Shown in pieces: positions 47,194 through 56,442 of a DNA stretch of 64,000 nucleotides. Origin of the DNA: Chryseobacterium indologenes (GTDB lineage: Bacteria > Bacteroidota > Bacteroidia > Flavobacteriales > Weeksellaceae); NCBI GenBank assembly GCA_016025055.1, contig CP065590.1:3596001-3660000 (forward strand), written 5' to 3'. How positions within the stretch are numbered: the stretch's first letter is position 1; every line of letters begins with the position of its first letter. The notes beneath the pieces were generated by a model. The model saw only the letters and a program-made list of their open reading frames with translations, did no database searches and was not told where the DNA came from. A program made the position numbers and the translations under genes.

Positions 47194-47484
47194 TCATTTT
47201 GAGAGCGGGTTAAAGCTCTCTCTAATGAACTGATGTACATCAGATAGCTTGTAATACAATTTTCCGCTAATGGTATAATACGGTAGCTTACCGATGGAGC
47301 GATACCGTTGTAGGGAGCGGTTGCTGATTTTAAGCATTTGAAGTAAATCCTGGTTATCGAGCAATTCTTCGCCATCTATACTATTGCGTTTCTTTTGCAA
47401 CTCATTTATATTGTCGCCCAGCATATCAAGACGACCCATCAGGCGTTCCATCCACGCCAAAAATTCCATTCTGTCAATATTCAT
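47194..47484 (-). CDS. Small helix-turn-helix protein
   Basis: A 96-aa protein with a helical N-terminus and an HTH_17-like domain (NQDLLQMLKISNRSLQRYRS, then SGKLYYKLSDVHQF). Same plan as the pair at 5.3-5.9 kb. It follows the other HTH gene by 25 bases on the same strand; both probably regulate or assist excision as Xis2-like factors. Confidence 0.8.
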   Translation of the reverse strand: MNIDRMEFLAWMERLMGRLDMLGDNINELQKKRNSIDGEELLDNQDLLQMLKISNRSLQRYRSIGKLPYYTISGKLYYKLSDVHQFIRESFNPLSK

Positions 47485-47509
47485 AGGGATATACTTTAAG
47501 GGTTCATAC

Positions 47510-47863
47510 CTATTTTTTGTCTGTCTTTAGCTTTCTGCCTTTTTCGATATAGCTTTTGCCTTTTTCCATAAGCTCCTGCACAAACTCATCACTGCTCTGT
47601 ATTGCATTGGCATTGAGCATATCCTTAATTGCTCCTATGGTGTAGAAATATTGACCATATATTTTTGAATAAGCAATCTCGCCTTTGGTTCGCATACGCC
47701 ACAAGGTCTTTTCACTGATATGCAGGTATTGGCATACCTCGTGGTTATTGAGCCACAGGTCATCATAGCTTTTATCTTCCTGTCTTTTCAGATAGTCGGC
47801 AATGGCATTGATACGACTGTTGAGTTGTATCCACGCTTCTTCTTCAATGGTTATTATTTTCAT
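47510..47863 (-). CDS. Small helix-turn-helix protein
   Basis: A 117-aa protein with an HTH_17-like domain (NHEVCQYLHISEKTLWRMRTKG, then YGQYFYTIGAIKDML) after a helical lead. The C-terminus is basic. First gene of the pair with 47194-47484. Role in ICE control is inferred from family and location beside rteC. Confidence 0.8.
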   Translation of the reverse strand: MKIITIEEEAWIQLNSRINAIADYLKRQEDKSYDDLWLNNHEVCQYLHISEKTLWRMRTKGEIAYSKIYGQYFYTIGAIKDMLNANAIQSSDEFVQELMEKGKSYIEKGRKLKTDKK

Positions 47864-48063
47864 TGCACCGCGTTTTAAAGTTTACTATGCAAAATTGTCA
47901 AAGGTGGCAGTGTTTGTCTGCCAAGCCTTGCCAATTGGTTTGGCGTTTTTTTGAAAAATTTTACAATTAGGGAAAACCCTTGTTTAATAAGGGTTTTAGG
48001 GGATTTTGGATATTTTGTAATGAAGTTTTGAGAACATTTGCCAATTGGCAGATATGGGCAAAA

Positions 48064-48090
48064 AAAGCAGTACATATTGTGTACTGCTTT
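48064..48090 (-). terminator. Terminator after the second rteC-like gene
   Basis: A 10-bp stem aaagcagtac/gtactgcttt with a 7-base loop, 22 bases past the stop at 48112; on the minus strand the hairpin is followed by a T-run. It separates rteC from the HTH pair. Confidence 0.85.
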
Positions 48091-48111
48091 GAAATCACTG
48101 TATTGAAATAG

Positions 48112-48957
48112 TTAAAGGTCTTTATCCATATATTCTTCGAGGGATATTTTGAGCTGGTCTAAAAATGCCGTTCGGGAGCCTGCCCTTGTTTTCATTCGGT
48201 GGAAAGAGTGATGTATATCGTTTAAGCGAGTTCGGAATAGTACTTGAAAAATCAATGCTAATTTTCGGATGCCGATTTTTCCGTGTGCAATGGAATTGGA
48301 AACATAGAGAGCGTATATCAGTTCGATAAGTGCATTTTGAGAATTTGTCCACGAAATATCTTTGTGTGTATCTCCGTTTATTAAAACGGTATCGGGATTT
48401 TTTTCGGGATTTATTTTGGTAAGCAAAAAAGTATAAAGTAATTCATTCGCTATAATATGGGCTATTTTGTTATCATAATATGTAGAAAAACTAAGGTCAA
48501 TTTCAAATACGCCACTCTTTAATCCATCGTGGTAATTGACTTTTCCGAGCCTGAAATAACTATGGTCACGGTCTATCCTGCCAGTCCGATAGTACCTGTA
48601 AAAATCCTCATTGCAAATACTTTCTTTGTATTCTGATTTGAGGGTTTTTAATAGGTTCTCAAAATAGCTTTGATGTATTTTGCCATTGCTAACGGGGCAG
48701 GTAGTTTCAATGCGGAAGACTTTGTTATAGTAAATGAGCTTTCCTAAGATTTGTGGTTTAATGTTCTTGAAAAAGTCAATTTCCTGCTGCTCATTTGTAA
48801 ATCCATCCTGTAAAACTTTTGCTTTTATGGTACACAGCATTTCATTTAGGAACAAAGTCATTTGGTAAGCCTCTTCCGTTGTTTGCATCATTTGAGAAGA
48901 AAGTTTATCTTCCTGATGCCTAATTTGCGATAAAATTTTATTCAACACGATTTCCAT
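48112..48957 (-). CDS. rteC: RteC-domain regulator (copy 2)
   Basis: A 281-aa RteC-family protein: QEIDFFKNIKPQILGKLIYYNKVFRIE, FYRYYRTGRIDRDHSYFRLGKV and a C-terminal HTH-like region. In CTnDOT, RteC turns on excision genes after tetracycline exposure; rteA and rteB are not in this window. It lies upstream of the HTH pair, as in related elements, which makes this copy the likelier orthologue. The other copy is at 35831-36649. Confidence 0.85.
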   Translation of the reverse strand: MEIVLNKILSQIRHQEDKLSSQMMQTTEEAYQMTLFLNEMLCTIKAKVLQDGFTNEQQEIDFFKNIKPQILGKLIYYNKVFRIETTCPVSNGKIHQSYFENLLKTLKSEYKESICNEDFYRYYRTGRIDRDHSYFRLGKVNYHDGLKSGVFEIDLSFSTYYDNKIAHIIANELLYTFLLTKINPEKNPDTVLINGDTHKDISWTNSQNALIELIYALYVSNSIAHGKIGIRKLALIFQVLFRTRLNDIHHSFHRMKTRAGSRTAFLDQLKISLEEYMDKDL

Positions 48958-49054
48958 AGCATAGTCTTTTAGAGGTTCTCACTATTTGTTTCGGAGTTGC
49001 AACTGTTGTTGATATGCCAAAATTTGGGAATAATATTGAAACCAATATCACAGG

Positions 49055-49078
49055 TTCCCCCAGTGTGGGAATTTTTTT
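49055..49078 (+). terminator. Terminator-like hairpin with T-run
   Basis: The short stem ttccc/gggaa (49055-49071) is followed by seven T. No plus-strand gene ends close by. Confidence 0.4.
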
Positions 49079-49106
49079 CAAAGATTTTTCTATTAGCACT
49101 AATGAA

Positions 49107-49140
49107 AAAAGGGTAAAGCTCCAATGTACTTTACCCTTTT
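49107..49140. terminator. Bidirectional terminator near the right end of the ICE
   Basis: A 12-bp stem aaaagggtaaag/ctttaccctttt with a 10-base loop; A and T runs on both sides make it work in either direction. It separates rteC from the region beyond. Confidence 0.75.
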
Positions 49141-49147
49141 ATTTTTT

Positions 49148-49156
49148 TATATTTGC
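49148..49156 (+). promoter_or_regulatory. Possible -7 promoter box
   Basis: TATATTTGC fits TAnnTTTG. It stands 25 bases before a 36-codon frame. A matching -33 box is not clear. Confidence 0.4.
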
Positions 49157-49180
49157 AGTATTGATTTACAAGGTAATCGA

Positions 49181-49291
49181 ATGAAAGCAAGTGCAGTAAG
49201 CACCATTACTAAATCGTTACCGATAGAGTTTCCCTCTCTTGTAAACTACTATTTATTAGCCACTTTGGGCTATATTAATCTTTTTAGCTAA
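49181..49291 (+). CDS. Possible 36-aa peptide (leader or chance ORF)
   Basis: ATG to TAA, starting MKASAVSTITKSLPIEF and ending in a hydrophobic segment. It is preceded by a promoter-like box and a terminator. No structural gene follows on this strand before 49.6 kb, so it may be a remnant leader peptide or a chance ORF. Confidence 0.25.
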   Translation: MKASAVSTITKSLPIEFPSLVNYYLLATLGYINLFS

Positions 49292-49622
49292 AAAAGATAA
49301 AAATATTGTACTTTGCTTTGGCTACCATGATGGGGAGAATTGTTATAAAAAGATTATAGAATAAAAAAACGCTGAGCAAAGTCGCCCGAAAGTTTAGCAT
49401 TGACGCCCGCTGCCACACGAATCCTTTCGTGTGGCATTTATTAATAATTACTTTTTGTAGGCTAGCTGAGTATAAGAACTTTTGTTGGAAAGTATAAGAT
49501 TTTGCTAAAAAACAAAAGATTTATAATTTGATGCTTGGTGCATGATATCCAGCAATGTGCATTTGGTTTTTAGAAGTATAATAAAACAAACCCTGCAATT
49601 TTATAATTGCAGGGTTTGTTTA
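49292..49622. other. Non-coding region at the probable ICE-chromosome junction
   Basis: No gene is seen. A 10-bp hairpin (gccacacgaa/ttcgtgtggc, 49422-49445) and the terminator at 49584-49621 lie here. Transfer-type genes end before it and chromosomal-type genes begin after it, so the attachment site is likely inside, but without the other end I cannot locate it. Confidence 0.45.
49584..49621. terminator. Strong terminator after the ECF sigma gene
   Basis: A 16-bp stem aaacaaaccctgcaat/attgcagggtttgttt with a 6-base loop lies at the sigma gene's stop. A/T tracts flank both sides. Confidence 0.88.
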
Positions 49623-50246
49623 TTATTTTGTCAGTATTTCCATCAGTAAGAGAATGGAAACCAGTTTTTTCGACGATTTATAATCCGGGCTTAGCTTTTC
49701 ACGGATTTCGCCCAATGCTTTGCTCAGTTTGTTACTGACCGTTTTATTGCTTATTCCCAATGCTTCTGCTGTTTCATTTACCGACATATTCTTTCGTATT
49801 CGCATATCATATACTTGTTGTTCAGTTACGGGAAGTTGGCTGACCACTTCATCAATCATAGACAACAGATCTGATATTTCATTTTCCTCAAGAATTTCGA
49901 AATATTCCGAATCCGTAAGTTCTGATTCGTTGGGGATATCAAATTCGTCAATACTCAGGGTAGGAGGTGCTTTTTTGTAGTTGTTATAATAATCAAGTAT
50001 ACGGTAGTGAAGGTGGCGCAATAGATAGCCTCTGGCACTTTCAGAATCATCGGTTTGGATGCTATCCGTATTTTCAAGGATTTTTATCCAAAGATCCTGA
50101 AGAACTTCTTCTGCAATCTCCTTATCCTTTGTACGGACAAAAACAAAACGGTACAGACTATCCCAGTATCTTTCATACAGCAGCATAAATGCAGGGCGGT
50201 CTCCTGATTTTATTTTCTTTAATAATATGGAATCTGTCGGGCTCAT
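49623..50246 (-). CDS. RNA polymerase ECF sigma factor (sigma-70 family)
   Basis: A 207-aa ECF sigma factor: region 2 (DRPAFMLLYERYWDSLYRFVF, then EIAEEVLQDLWIKI) and region 4 (LPVTEQQVYDMRIRKNMSVNETAEALGISNKTVSNKL). The short hydrophobic tail is common in Bacteroidota ECF factors. It is divergent from fecR with 230 bases between; in such loci the FecR anti-sigma holds the sigma factor until the TonB receptor signals, then the sigma factor drives receptor expression. Confidence 0.92.
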   Translation of the reverse strand: MSPTDSILLKKIKSGDRPAFMLLYERYWDSLYRFVFVRTKDKEIAEEVLQDLWIKILENTDSIQTDDSESARGYLLRHLHYRILDYYNNYKKAPPTLSIDEFDIPNESELTDSEYFEILEENEISDLLSMIDEVVSQLPVTEQQVYDMRIRKNMSVNETAEALGISNKTVSNKLSKALGEIREKLSPDYKSSKKLVSILLLMEILTK

Positions 50247-50476
50247 AATCTGACCACAAAATTACCTAAAGGAAAATTAACTTTTTATGAACTTTGGGTG
50301 TATTAAGATTAAATATTTCTGAAAAACACCCCTTAAAAAGGAGTCCAATGTTGAGCAAATGTGAAAAACTGGAAAAATTATTAACAATTTGGGTGTAATA
50401 TGAATAAAACGTTAATAATGCCTTAGGGAAGTTTTTCATTTTCACTGTCTTATAGATAGAAGTATCTGTGAATACC

Positions 50477-51433
50477 ATGAAAGACTCTATGAAACGTTTA
50501 ACCTATAAAAATATTGAATCCTTTGTTTTCAGACTTTGGGAAAGAGAAGTGACAGAAGATACCATCTCTGAAAAAGAAAGTGAACTTTTAAAACAATGGA
50601 AGTATCATACCGACCGGGATCTGGATCTCATTCATATGAAAGAATCAAAGGAAAGGGTACTCTCCGGATTAGAAAATTATTTTCCGCCAACAGCTATCAT
50701 TCCTGTCAGCAGGTTTAAAAGATCTCTCTATAAAACCGCCGCAGTCATTATTCTGCTTTTGTCATTGGGAGGCATTTTTACCTATACAATGTTCATAAAA
50801 CCTGATGTTTACATTGCAGGAGCCGGAAACCGTACTGTTTATCTTGAAGACGGATCTGTGGTTACGTTATTACCGGGAGCAGAACTTAAGATAGAAAAAT
50901 CATTTCCTGCCTCTACCAGAGTAGTAGATTTGAAAGGAGATGCCGTATTTTCCGTAGCAAAATCAAAAATACATCCATTCATCGTCAATGCAGATGGTTT
51001 CAGTACCAAAGTATTGGGAACGATATTTAAGATTTCACAGTCCGGGAAGAAAAAAGCTGTAGATCTTTATGAAGGTAAGGTGGCGGTCTCTTCTGCAGGA
51101 ACCCCGGTTTCTTACCTGAAGCCCAATCAGAAATGGACCAATTTCGGAATTGCCCATACCACAGCCATTATTTCAATGGTGCCGGATAAAAATTCAGGCA
51201 AAAAAGCTTTTGAGCTCTTGTCTTTAAGTTTTAATGATGTCCCATTAAAAGAAGTGATTACCATTCTGGAAGGAAACTACACTACAAAAATCCATTATCC
51301 CAAAGAAATGGAAGATAAGAAAATTACAGCCGATTTTACAGGAGGAACCTTCGGACAAAATATTGAATCACTGGCTTTCATACTGGGATTGGAGGTTCAG
51401 GCAAAAGATAATATCTATACTCTGAAAAAATAA
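50477..51433 (+). CDS. FecR-family anti-sigma factor
   Basis: I take the ATG at 50477 rather than the GTG at 50468. The protein (318 aa) has a cytosolic N-terminal part that would bind the sigma factor, one membrane helix (about 85-105), a periplasmic FecR domain (GAGNRTVYLEDGSVVTLLPGAEL, VVDLKGDAVFSVAK) and a C-terminal DUF4974 domain (LSLSFNDVPLKEVITILEGNY). It lies 60 bases before the TonB-dependent receptor gene, so receptor, FecR and sigma make a signal-transfer set. Confidence 0.92.
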   Translation: MKDSMKRLTYKNIESFVFRLWEREVTEDTISEKESELLKQWKYHTDRDLDLIHMKESKERVLSGLENYFPPTAIIPVSRFKRSLYKTAAVIILLLSLGGIFTYTMFIKPDVYIAGAGNRTVYLEDGSVVTLLPGAELKIEKSFPASTRVVDLKGDAVFSVAKSKIHPFIVNADGFSTKVLGTIFKISQSGKKKAVDLYEGKVAVSSAGTPVSYLKPNQKWTNFGIAHTTAIISMVPDKNSGKKAFELLSLSFNDVPLKEVITILEGNYTTKIHYPKEMEDKKITADFTGGTFGQNIESLAFILGLEVQAKDNIYTLKK

Positions 51434-51492
51434 CAACAACCATCGAAAAAAATATAGTCAGATAATTTTAAATCAAAAGAGAACACTTACGT

Positions 51493-54400
51493 ATGAAAAG
51501 TTTGAAATGTGGGTTTACCATAGCAGCGTTATTTTTTACTGTCGCAGCAGAAGCACAGGAGTTGGTTCAGAAAGTTTCATTTTCTGTTCCAGCCAGCAAA
51601 CCGTTAATTGAAGTATTGGAAGAATTTGCAGGAAAAACCGGGATGAGACTGGCGTATTCAAAGGTAGATATAAAAGAATTGAAGGTAAAAGGAGTAAAAT
51701 GTGAAAATACATCTATCAACAGCTGCCTGAAAGATATTACCAGCGGGCTTCCTGTCGTATTTCGGTTACACGGAGACCTTATTTCAATAAAATATGAAGG
51801 TTCTAATGTTTCTATATCGGGAAACGGGCGTATTGCCGGAAAAATCGTTGATGAAGTGGGGAATCCCATAGCAGGAGCTGAAGTAGGTATTGCAAACAAG
51901 ACCGTACAGACGGATAATAACGGAGATTTTACGGTAGACCTTCCATCGGGAATCTATACCCTTACGGTTAAGGCTCAAAAATACAATACGCTCAGGGTTG
52001 AAAAATTATCCGTTGTCAATAAAGAAACCAATACCGTATCATTTGCTTTAAATGCTGCCTCAGACAAAATTACAGACATTAAAGAAGTGGTTGTGACGGC
52101 AACACGTAAAGCAGATACACAGGCCGGACTACTTACCCAGCAGAAAAAAGCAGCTCAGATGAGCGACGGGATTTCCGCCGAGCAGATCTCCAAAACACCG
52201 GACAGTGATGTGGGAGGAACCTTAAAAAGAGTCACAGGAATTACAACCATAGACAATAAATATGTAGTTGTACGTTCAATGGGAGAACGATGGAATACAG
52301 CAGCCATGGACGGGATTAATCTTCCCAGCACAGAAGCTTATAATCAGAACTTCTCATTTGATATCATTCCCACTGCCATGGTAGAAAGTGTCGTGGTAAG
52401 CAAATCAGCTACTCCGGATATGAATGCCAATTTTGCAGGAGGTTATGTGGAAGTGAAAACCAAAGATATTCCCAATGAGAACTTCACCACAGTAACATTA
52501 GGAACTTCGTATAATGACCAGGCAACCTTTAAAGAAGCTCTCACCCGTAAAAGAGGCAAATACGATTATTTCGGGTACGACGACGGAACAAGAGATTTTC
52601 CGAAAGGTCTGGAAGCCATCGCTATAAACAATCCTAAGATTTTCGATCAGTCTAAACAGTTTGTGAATGACAATTTTACAACATATAAGACCAGGGGAGA
52701 CATGGGATCTAATATCCAGGTAGCTTTAGGACGTACCTATGCTCTCAAAAACAACAGCAAATGGGGTTTTGCAGGGGCCTTCATCATTAAAAATGAACAG
52801 AATAAACTCGATATTGATCATACGGGAAGAGGAAACTGGCTGGACACCAACAGCCCCAGAGATCCTGAAGGGAATATTACTTTTTATAATTTTAAAAACC
52901 AGGGAGCATCATACAATTACAATTCTACCGTAGCAGGAATGCTTAATTTCGGTTTACAGATTAATAAGAACAGAATTTCATTCCGTAATTCATACACCCA
53001 TATTTATGATAATACACTGACAAGAATTACAGGCTGGAACGAATATACCGGCGGAAGCGGTATGGCCTCCAATGCTGAAGCTTCCTACAATTACTTTTAC
53101 AATGGAATTATTCCCAATAACGATCCCTCACAGATTAAATCCTTAGATAAACCTTTTACCGGAAATACAGATTATCCTGTGTACCAGATGTTTTTGCAAA
53201 ACAAATTGGAAGGAAATCATAAAATAGGAAATATGGAAATCAACTGGTTTGCAGCCAGAACCGGAGTTTCCTCCGATACCAAAGATTATACAATGCATCA
53301 GACTTTGTACAATTTTATAGGACGCGAGATTTTAAACTATCATGAGGTCAACAACTCTTCCAGTGATTTTGCAAGAGGTTACATCGCCAGTAAGGAAACT
53401 GATTACAATTATGGGGCTTCCTTCAAGTGGAGTTTTGACCGGAATACATCTAAAAATGATATAAAAATAGGCTATGCAGGAGCTTCAAAGAATAATACCA
53501 ATCAACAGCAGAAATTTTTACTGAGAGTAGATGAAAAAAGAAATGTACCCAACAGTAAGATTTTACAAATGTACGGTGCTCTTGGTGATTGGTTTGACGG
53601 TTCTCATTATGCACCCGGAGGAATTGCGTGGGAAACCAGACCGTTGTATAATAATGATAAATATGAAGGAGAAGTAGAGCAGCATGCCATGTATGTGATG
53701 TTTGATAACCGTTGGAGGAACAAATTCCGCTTAGTCTGGGGGTTGAGAGCAGAATATTTCCAATATGATCTCATTTCTCAACAGATCGATTCCGGCGATG
53801 CAAGAAATGTCAATAAACCGGTGATCGACGACAAGCCGTGGCAATGGATGCCTTCTGCCAATTTTACGTACAGCCCTACCAATAAGATGAATGTGAGACT
53901 GGCGTACAACAAAACCGTTATCCGGCCACAGTTCAATGAAAGAACAGGTTTGCCCTATTTTGATCCCATAGCCAATGGCCAGATTTATAATACCTCAATG
54001 GTATCTTCTGTAGTCAATAACTATGATTTTAAGTTTGAGTGGTTTCCGGGATTGGGAGAAATATTCTCTGCAGGAATCTATTATAAAAATATTGATAACC
54101 CTATTGAGCGTGAGGGATTCATTTCCGGGGAAGGAAACCTCTATCTCTATAATGGAAATTCAAAGAATGCCAAATTGAAGGGCCTTGAAGTGGAGGTCAG
54201 AAAAAACCTGGGTTTTATTGCTCAGAATCCAATTCTGTCTCACCTTTTTGTAAGCGGGAATTTTACCTATAACAGCACCAAAGTAATCGCTTTCAAAGAC
54301 AAAGAAAAAACAGGCCCTGAGGATGCTACTTACGAAGTATCGAGACCGTTGTACGGGCAGACTCCCTATGCTTATAATTTAGGATTAATGTATGATGGAG

Positions 54401-54777
54401 AAAGACTTGGGTTGAGTTTTCTCTATAATGCAAAAGGTGACCAGTATATCACCGTTGGGTATTCATATAACGGAGAAGAAATACAGCGTCCTTATGCAGT
54501 GGCAGATGCACAGATCTCTTATAAATTCCTTAGAAACCGGAATCTTGAAGTGAAACTGAATGTGAAAAACCTTTTTAACAGGGTTAAAGAGTATTACAAC
54601 AACTTCAATTCTTATGTAGCCAAAAAGAATGGCGGGGGCAGTGATGTTCTGACAGACAGAGAATCGATGGAACTGGCGCCCGGGGCTACAGATAAGTATG
54701 ATAAGAATATTGATAAAATCTTATTCCGTGCTTACAGTGGAAGAATATTCGGATTAAATGTGATTTATACATTTTAA
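51493..54777 (+). CDS. TonB-dependent outer-membrane receptor with STN signalling domain
   Basis: A 1094-aa receptor: signal peptide (about 1-21), secretin/TonB STN domain (about 26-100), a carboxypeptidase-regulatory-like domain (about 112-188), a plug domain (from about 198; TPDMNANFAGGYVEVKT) and a large beta-barrel ending in Phe (NVIYTF). The STN domain is the part that signals to FecR. The SusC-type SusD partner is not found next to it, so the substrate is not a typical glycan locus; the secreted proteins that follow may be its partners. Substrate unknown. Confidence 0.9.
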   Translation: MKSLKCGFTIAALFFTVAAEAQELVQKVSFSVPASKPLIEVLEEFAGKTGMRLAYSKVDIKELKVKGVKCENTSINSCLKDITSGLPVVFRLHGDLISIKYEGSNVSISGNGRIAGKIVDEVGNPIAGAEVGIANKTVQTDNNGDFTVDLPSGIYTLTVKAQKYNTLRVEKLSVVNKETNTVSFALNAASDKITDIKEVVVTATRKADTQAGLLTQQKKAAQMSDGISAEQISKTPDSDVGGTLKRVTGITTIDNKYVVVRSMGERWNTAAMDGINLPSTEAYNQNFSFDIIPTAMVESVVVSKSATPDMNANFAGGYVEVKTKDIPNENFTTVTLGTSYNDQATFKEALTRKRGKYDYFGYDDGTRDFPKGLEAIAINNPKIFDQSKQFVNDNFTTYKTRGDMGSNIQVALGRTYALKNNSKWGFAGAFIIKNEQNKLDIDHTGRGNWLDTNSPRDPEGNITFYNFKNQGASYNYNSTVAGMLNFGLQINKNRISFRNSYTHIYDNTLTRITGWNEYTGGSGMASNAEASYNYFYNGIIPNNDPSQIKSLDKPFTGNTDYPVYQMFLQNKLEGNHKIGNMEINWFAARTGVSSDTKDYTMHQTLYNFIGREILNYHEVNNSSSDFARGYIASKETDYNYGASFKWSFDRNTSKNDIKIGYAGASKNNTNQQQKFLLRVDEKRNVPNSKILQMYGALGDWFDGSHYAPGGIAWETRPLYNNDKYEGEVEQHAMYVMFDNRWRNKFRLVWGLRAEYFQYDLISQQIDSGDARNVNKPVIDDKPWQWMPSANFTYSPTNKMNVRLAYNKTVIRPQFNERTGLPYFDPIANGQIYNTSMVSSVVNNYDFKFEWFPGLGEIFSAGIYYKNIDNPIEREGFISGEGNLYLYNGNSKNAKLKGLEVEVRKNLGFIAQNPILSHLFVSGNFTYNSTKVIAFKDKEKTGPEDATYEVSRPLYGQTPYAYNLGLMYDGERLGLSFLYNAKGDQYITVGYSYNGEEIQRPYAVADAQISYKFLRNRNLEVKLNVKNLFNRVKEYYNNFNSYVAKKNGGGSDVLTDRESMELAPGATDKYDKNIDKILFRAYSGRIFGLNVIYTF

Positions 54778-55074
54778 TCTTTGATACAATAACAGATAAG
54801 AGCTCTTGACAGACCTCCACAGGTTTCGGAATCCTGAATATGAGCCGGATACATACTGATGAAGCGCACATCAGTACCGGATCAGCAAACAACCGGCCAC
54901 TACTGTCTTTCCCGGACAATGGTGGATGCACAGGGAACGCAGGCAGATCAGCTCCTCATGAAATGCCTGGCGTACATAAAAACCAAATCGCAGGAATATA
55001 GAGGCAGGTATTTCTGAATATTAAAAACTTCCGGTATTACAAAACAACAACCGGATGCAACAAAAATTATAACA
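54778..55074. other. Non-coding spacer before the beta-helix lipoprotein gene
   Basis: 297 bases without a convincing gene. The base composition is more G/C rich than other spacers here. I see no clear terminator or promoter. Confidence 0.35.
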
Positions 55075-56374
55075 ATGAAAAGATTAACTCTAATTGCAGC
55101 TGCTGCATTATCCCTTACTGCTTGTCAACATGATAACCTTGCAGATTCTTCTACACCGTTCGAAATGAAGCCTACTTCAGCTGAATACCTTACAGCTTCT
55201 TCACTTCCTGTTACTAAAGTGAGTGGTCCCATTACTTCCAACACAACGTGGAGCGGAGTGATCGAGATTGATGGTACTGTAGCTGTGAAAAACGGAGCAA
55301 CACTTACCATCCAGCCGGGAACCTTCATCAAAGCTAAGCCAAACGCTGCCGGAGAAGGTTCAGGAATTCTTGTGATTACTAAAACAGGTAAGATCAATGC
55401 TACAGGTACAGAGTCTCAGCCAATTGTTTTTACAAGTTATAGACTTTTAGATGGAGATGAAGATACTACAGCAAGTCCGGGAGATTTCGGAGGTGTAATT
55501 CTTCTTGGTGATGCTCCTACCAACGTACCTGCTACGACAACTATTGAAGGTCTTACAGGAAGTGATTATTATTTCGGAGGTTCAAATCCTTCTCATAATG
55601 CAGGAATTTTTGAAATATGTACGTATCGAATTCGCAGGATATGATTTCGTAGGGGCAAACTCCGGTAACGAAGTAAACGCTTTATCTTTAGGAGGTGTTG
55701 GAAACGGAACCACTTTAGATCATATCCAGGTATCTTACGGTCAGGATGATTCTTTCGAATTCTTCGGAGGTACCGTAAATGCTACCAACTTAATCTCTTT
55801 CGCTGCTGAAGATGATAACTTTGATTTCGATAACGGATATACAGGAACGATTACTTGTGCTCTTTCTTTAGCTGATTACAATTCAGCACACACAGTAAGC
55901 GGTGGAAGCCCTGATTCTAATGGTATCGAGCTTGATAACAATGCTACAGGTACATCTACTGCCTTGATTACAAACCCTGTGATCAACAATCTTACCATCG
56001 TAGGACCAAAATTTGGTGCAGCAGGACAAGGTGCCGCTTATGAAAACGGGATCCACATCAGAAGATACGGTAAATTAACGTTAAATGACGTTGTTGTGAC
56101 AGGATATCCTACAGGAATCAGAGTAGAAGGTACAGGATCTGAGCTTTCTGCAGCTTCTAACTTAGGCTCAATCAAAGTTCATGGCTTTACAACTTCTGTA
56201 ATGGGAGCAGGTACAGCAGGAATTCCTGTTGCTAATCTTCTTACGGGAACTACCGCTGCATCTTGGGGCATGAGCCAGCCATTCTTTAACGAAGGAAGCT
56301 GGAATGTATCGCCAAGAAACTGTGGAAACTTCCAAGGGATCTGGACAAAATACAATTTTGCCATTGTAGAGTAA
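55075..56374 (+). pseudogene. Surface lipoprotein with beta-helix-like repeats, frame broken in a T-run
   Basis: The first frame stops at 55644 and the second runs to 56374; the T-run 55607-55611 has 5 bases and 4 restore NAGILKYVRIEFAGYDFVG, for about 432 aa. The N-terminus is a lipoprotein signal (MKRLTLIAAAALSLTAC, C17). The body has strand-rich repeats (GTVAVKNGATLTIQPGTFIKA, FGGVILLGDAPTN, VRIEFAGYDF) typical of parallel beta-helix surface proteins. The end NCGNFQGIWTKYNFAIVE is conserved in Bacteroidota homologues as far as I recall. It follows the receptor gene and may be its ligand-binding partner. Confidence 0.72.
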
Positions 56375-56381
56375 AAAAATT

Positions 56382-56416
56382 AAGCAGGGAACAGCATATG
56401 CTGATTCCTTGCTTTT
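56382..56416 (+). terminator. Terminator after the beta-helix gene
   Basis: The arms aagcaggga and ttccttgctt, with an inner cagcat/atgctg stem, form a long hairpin followed by T residues, eight bases past the stop. Confidence 0.7.
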
Positions 56417-56442
56417 CTATTTAAAAATCTAATGTAAGTATT

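Noticed and set aside
54686..54931. Minus-strand 81-codon frame after the TonB receptor gene
   Set aside because: It overlaps the receptor end and has no recognisable features; the spacer looks non-coding.
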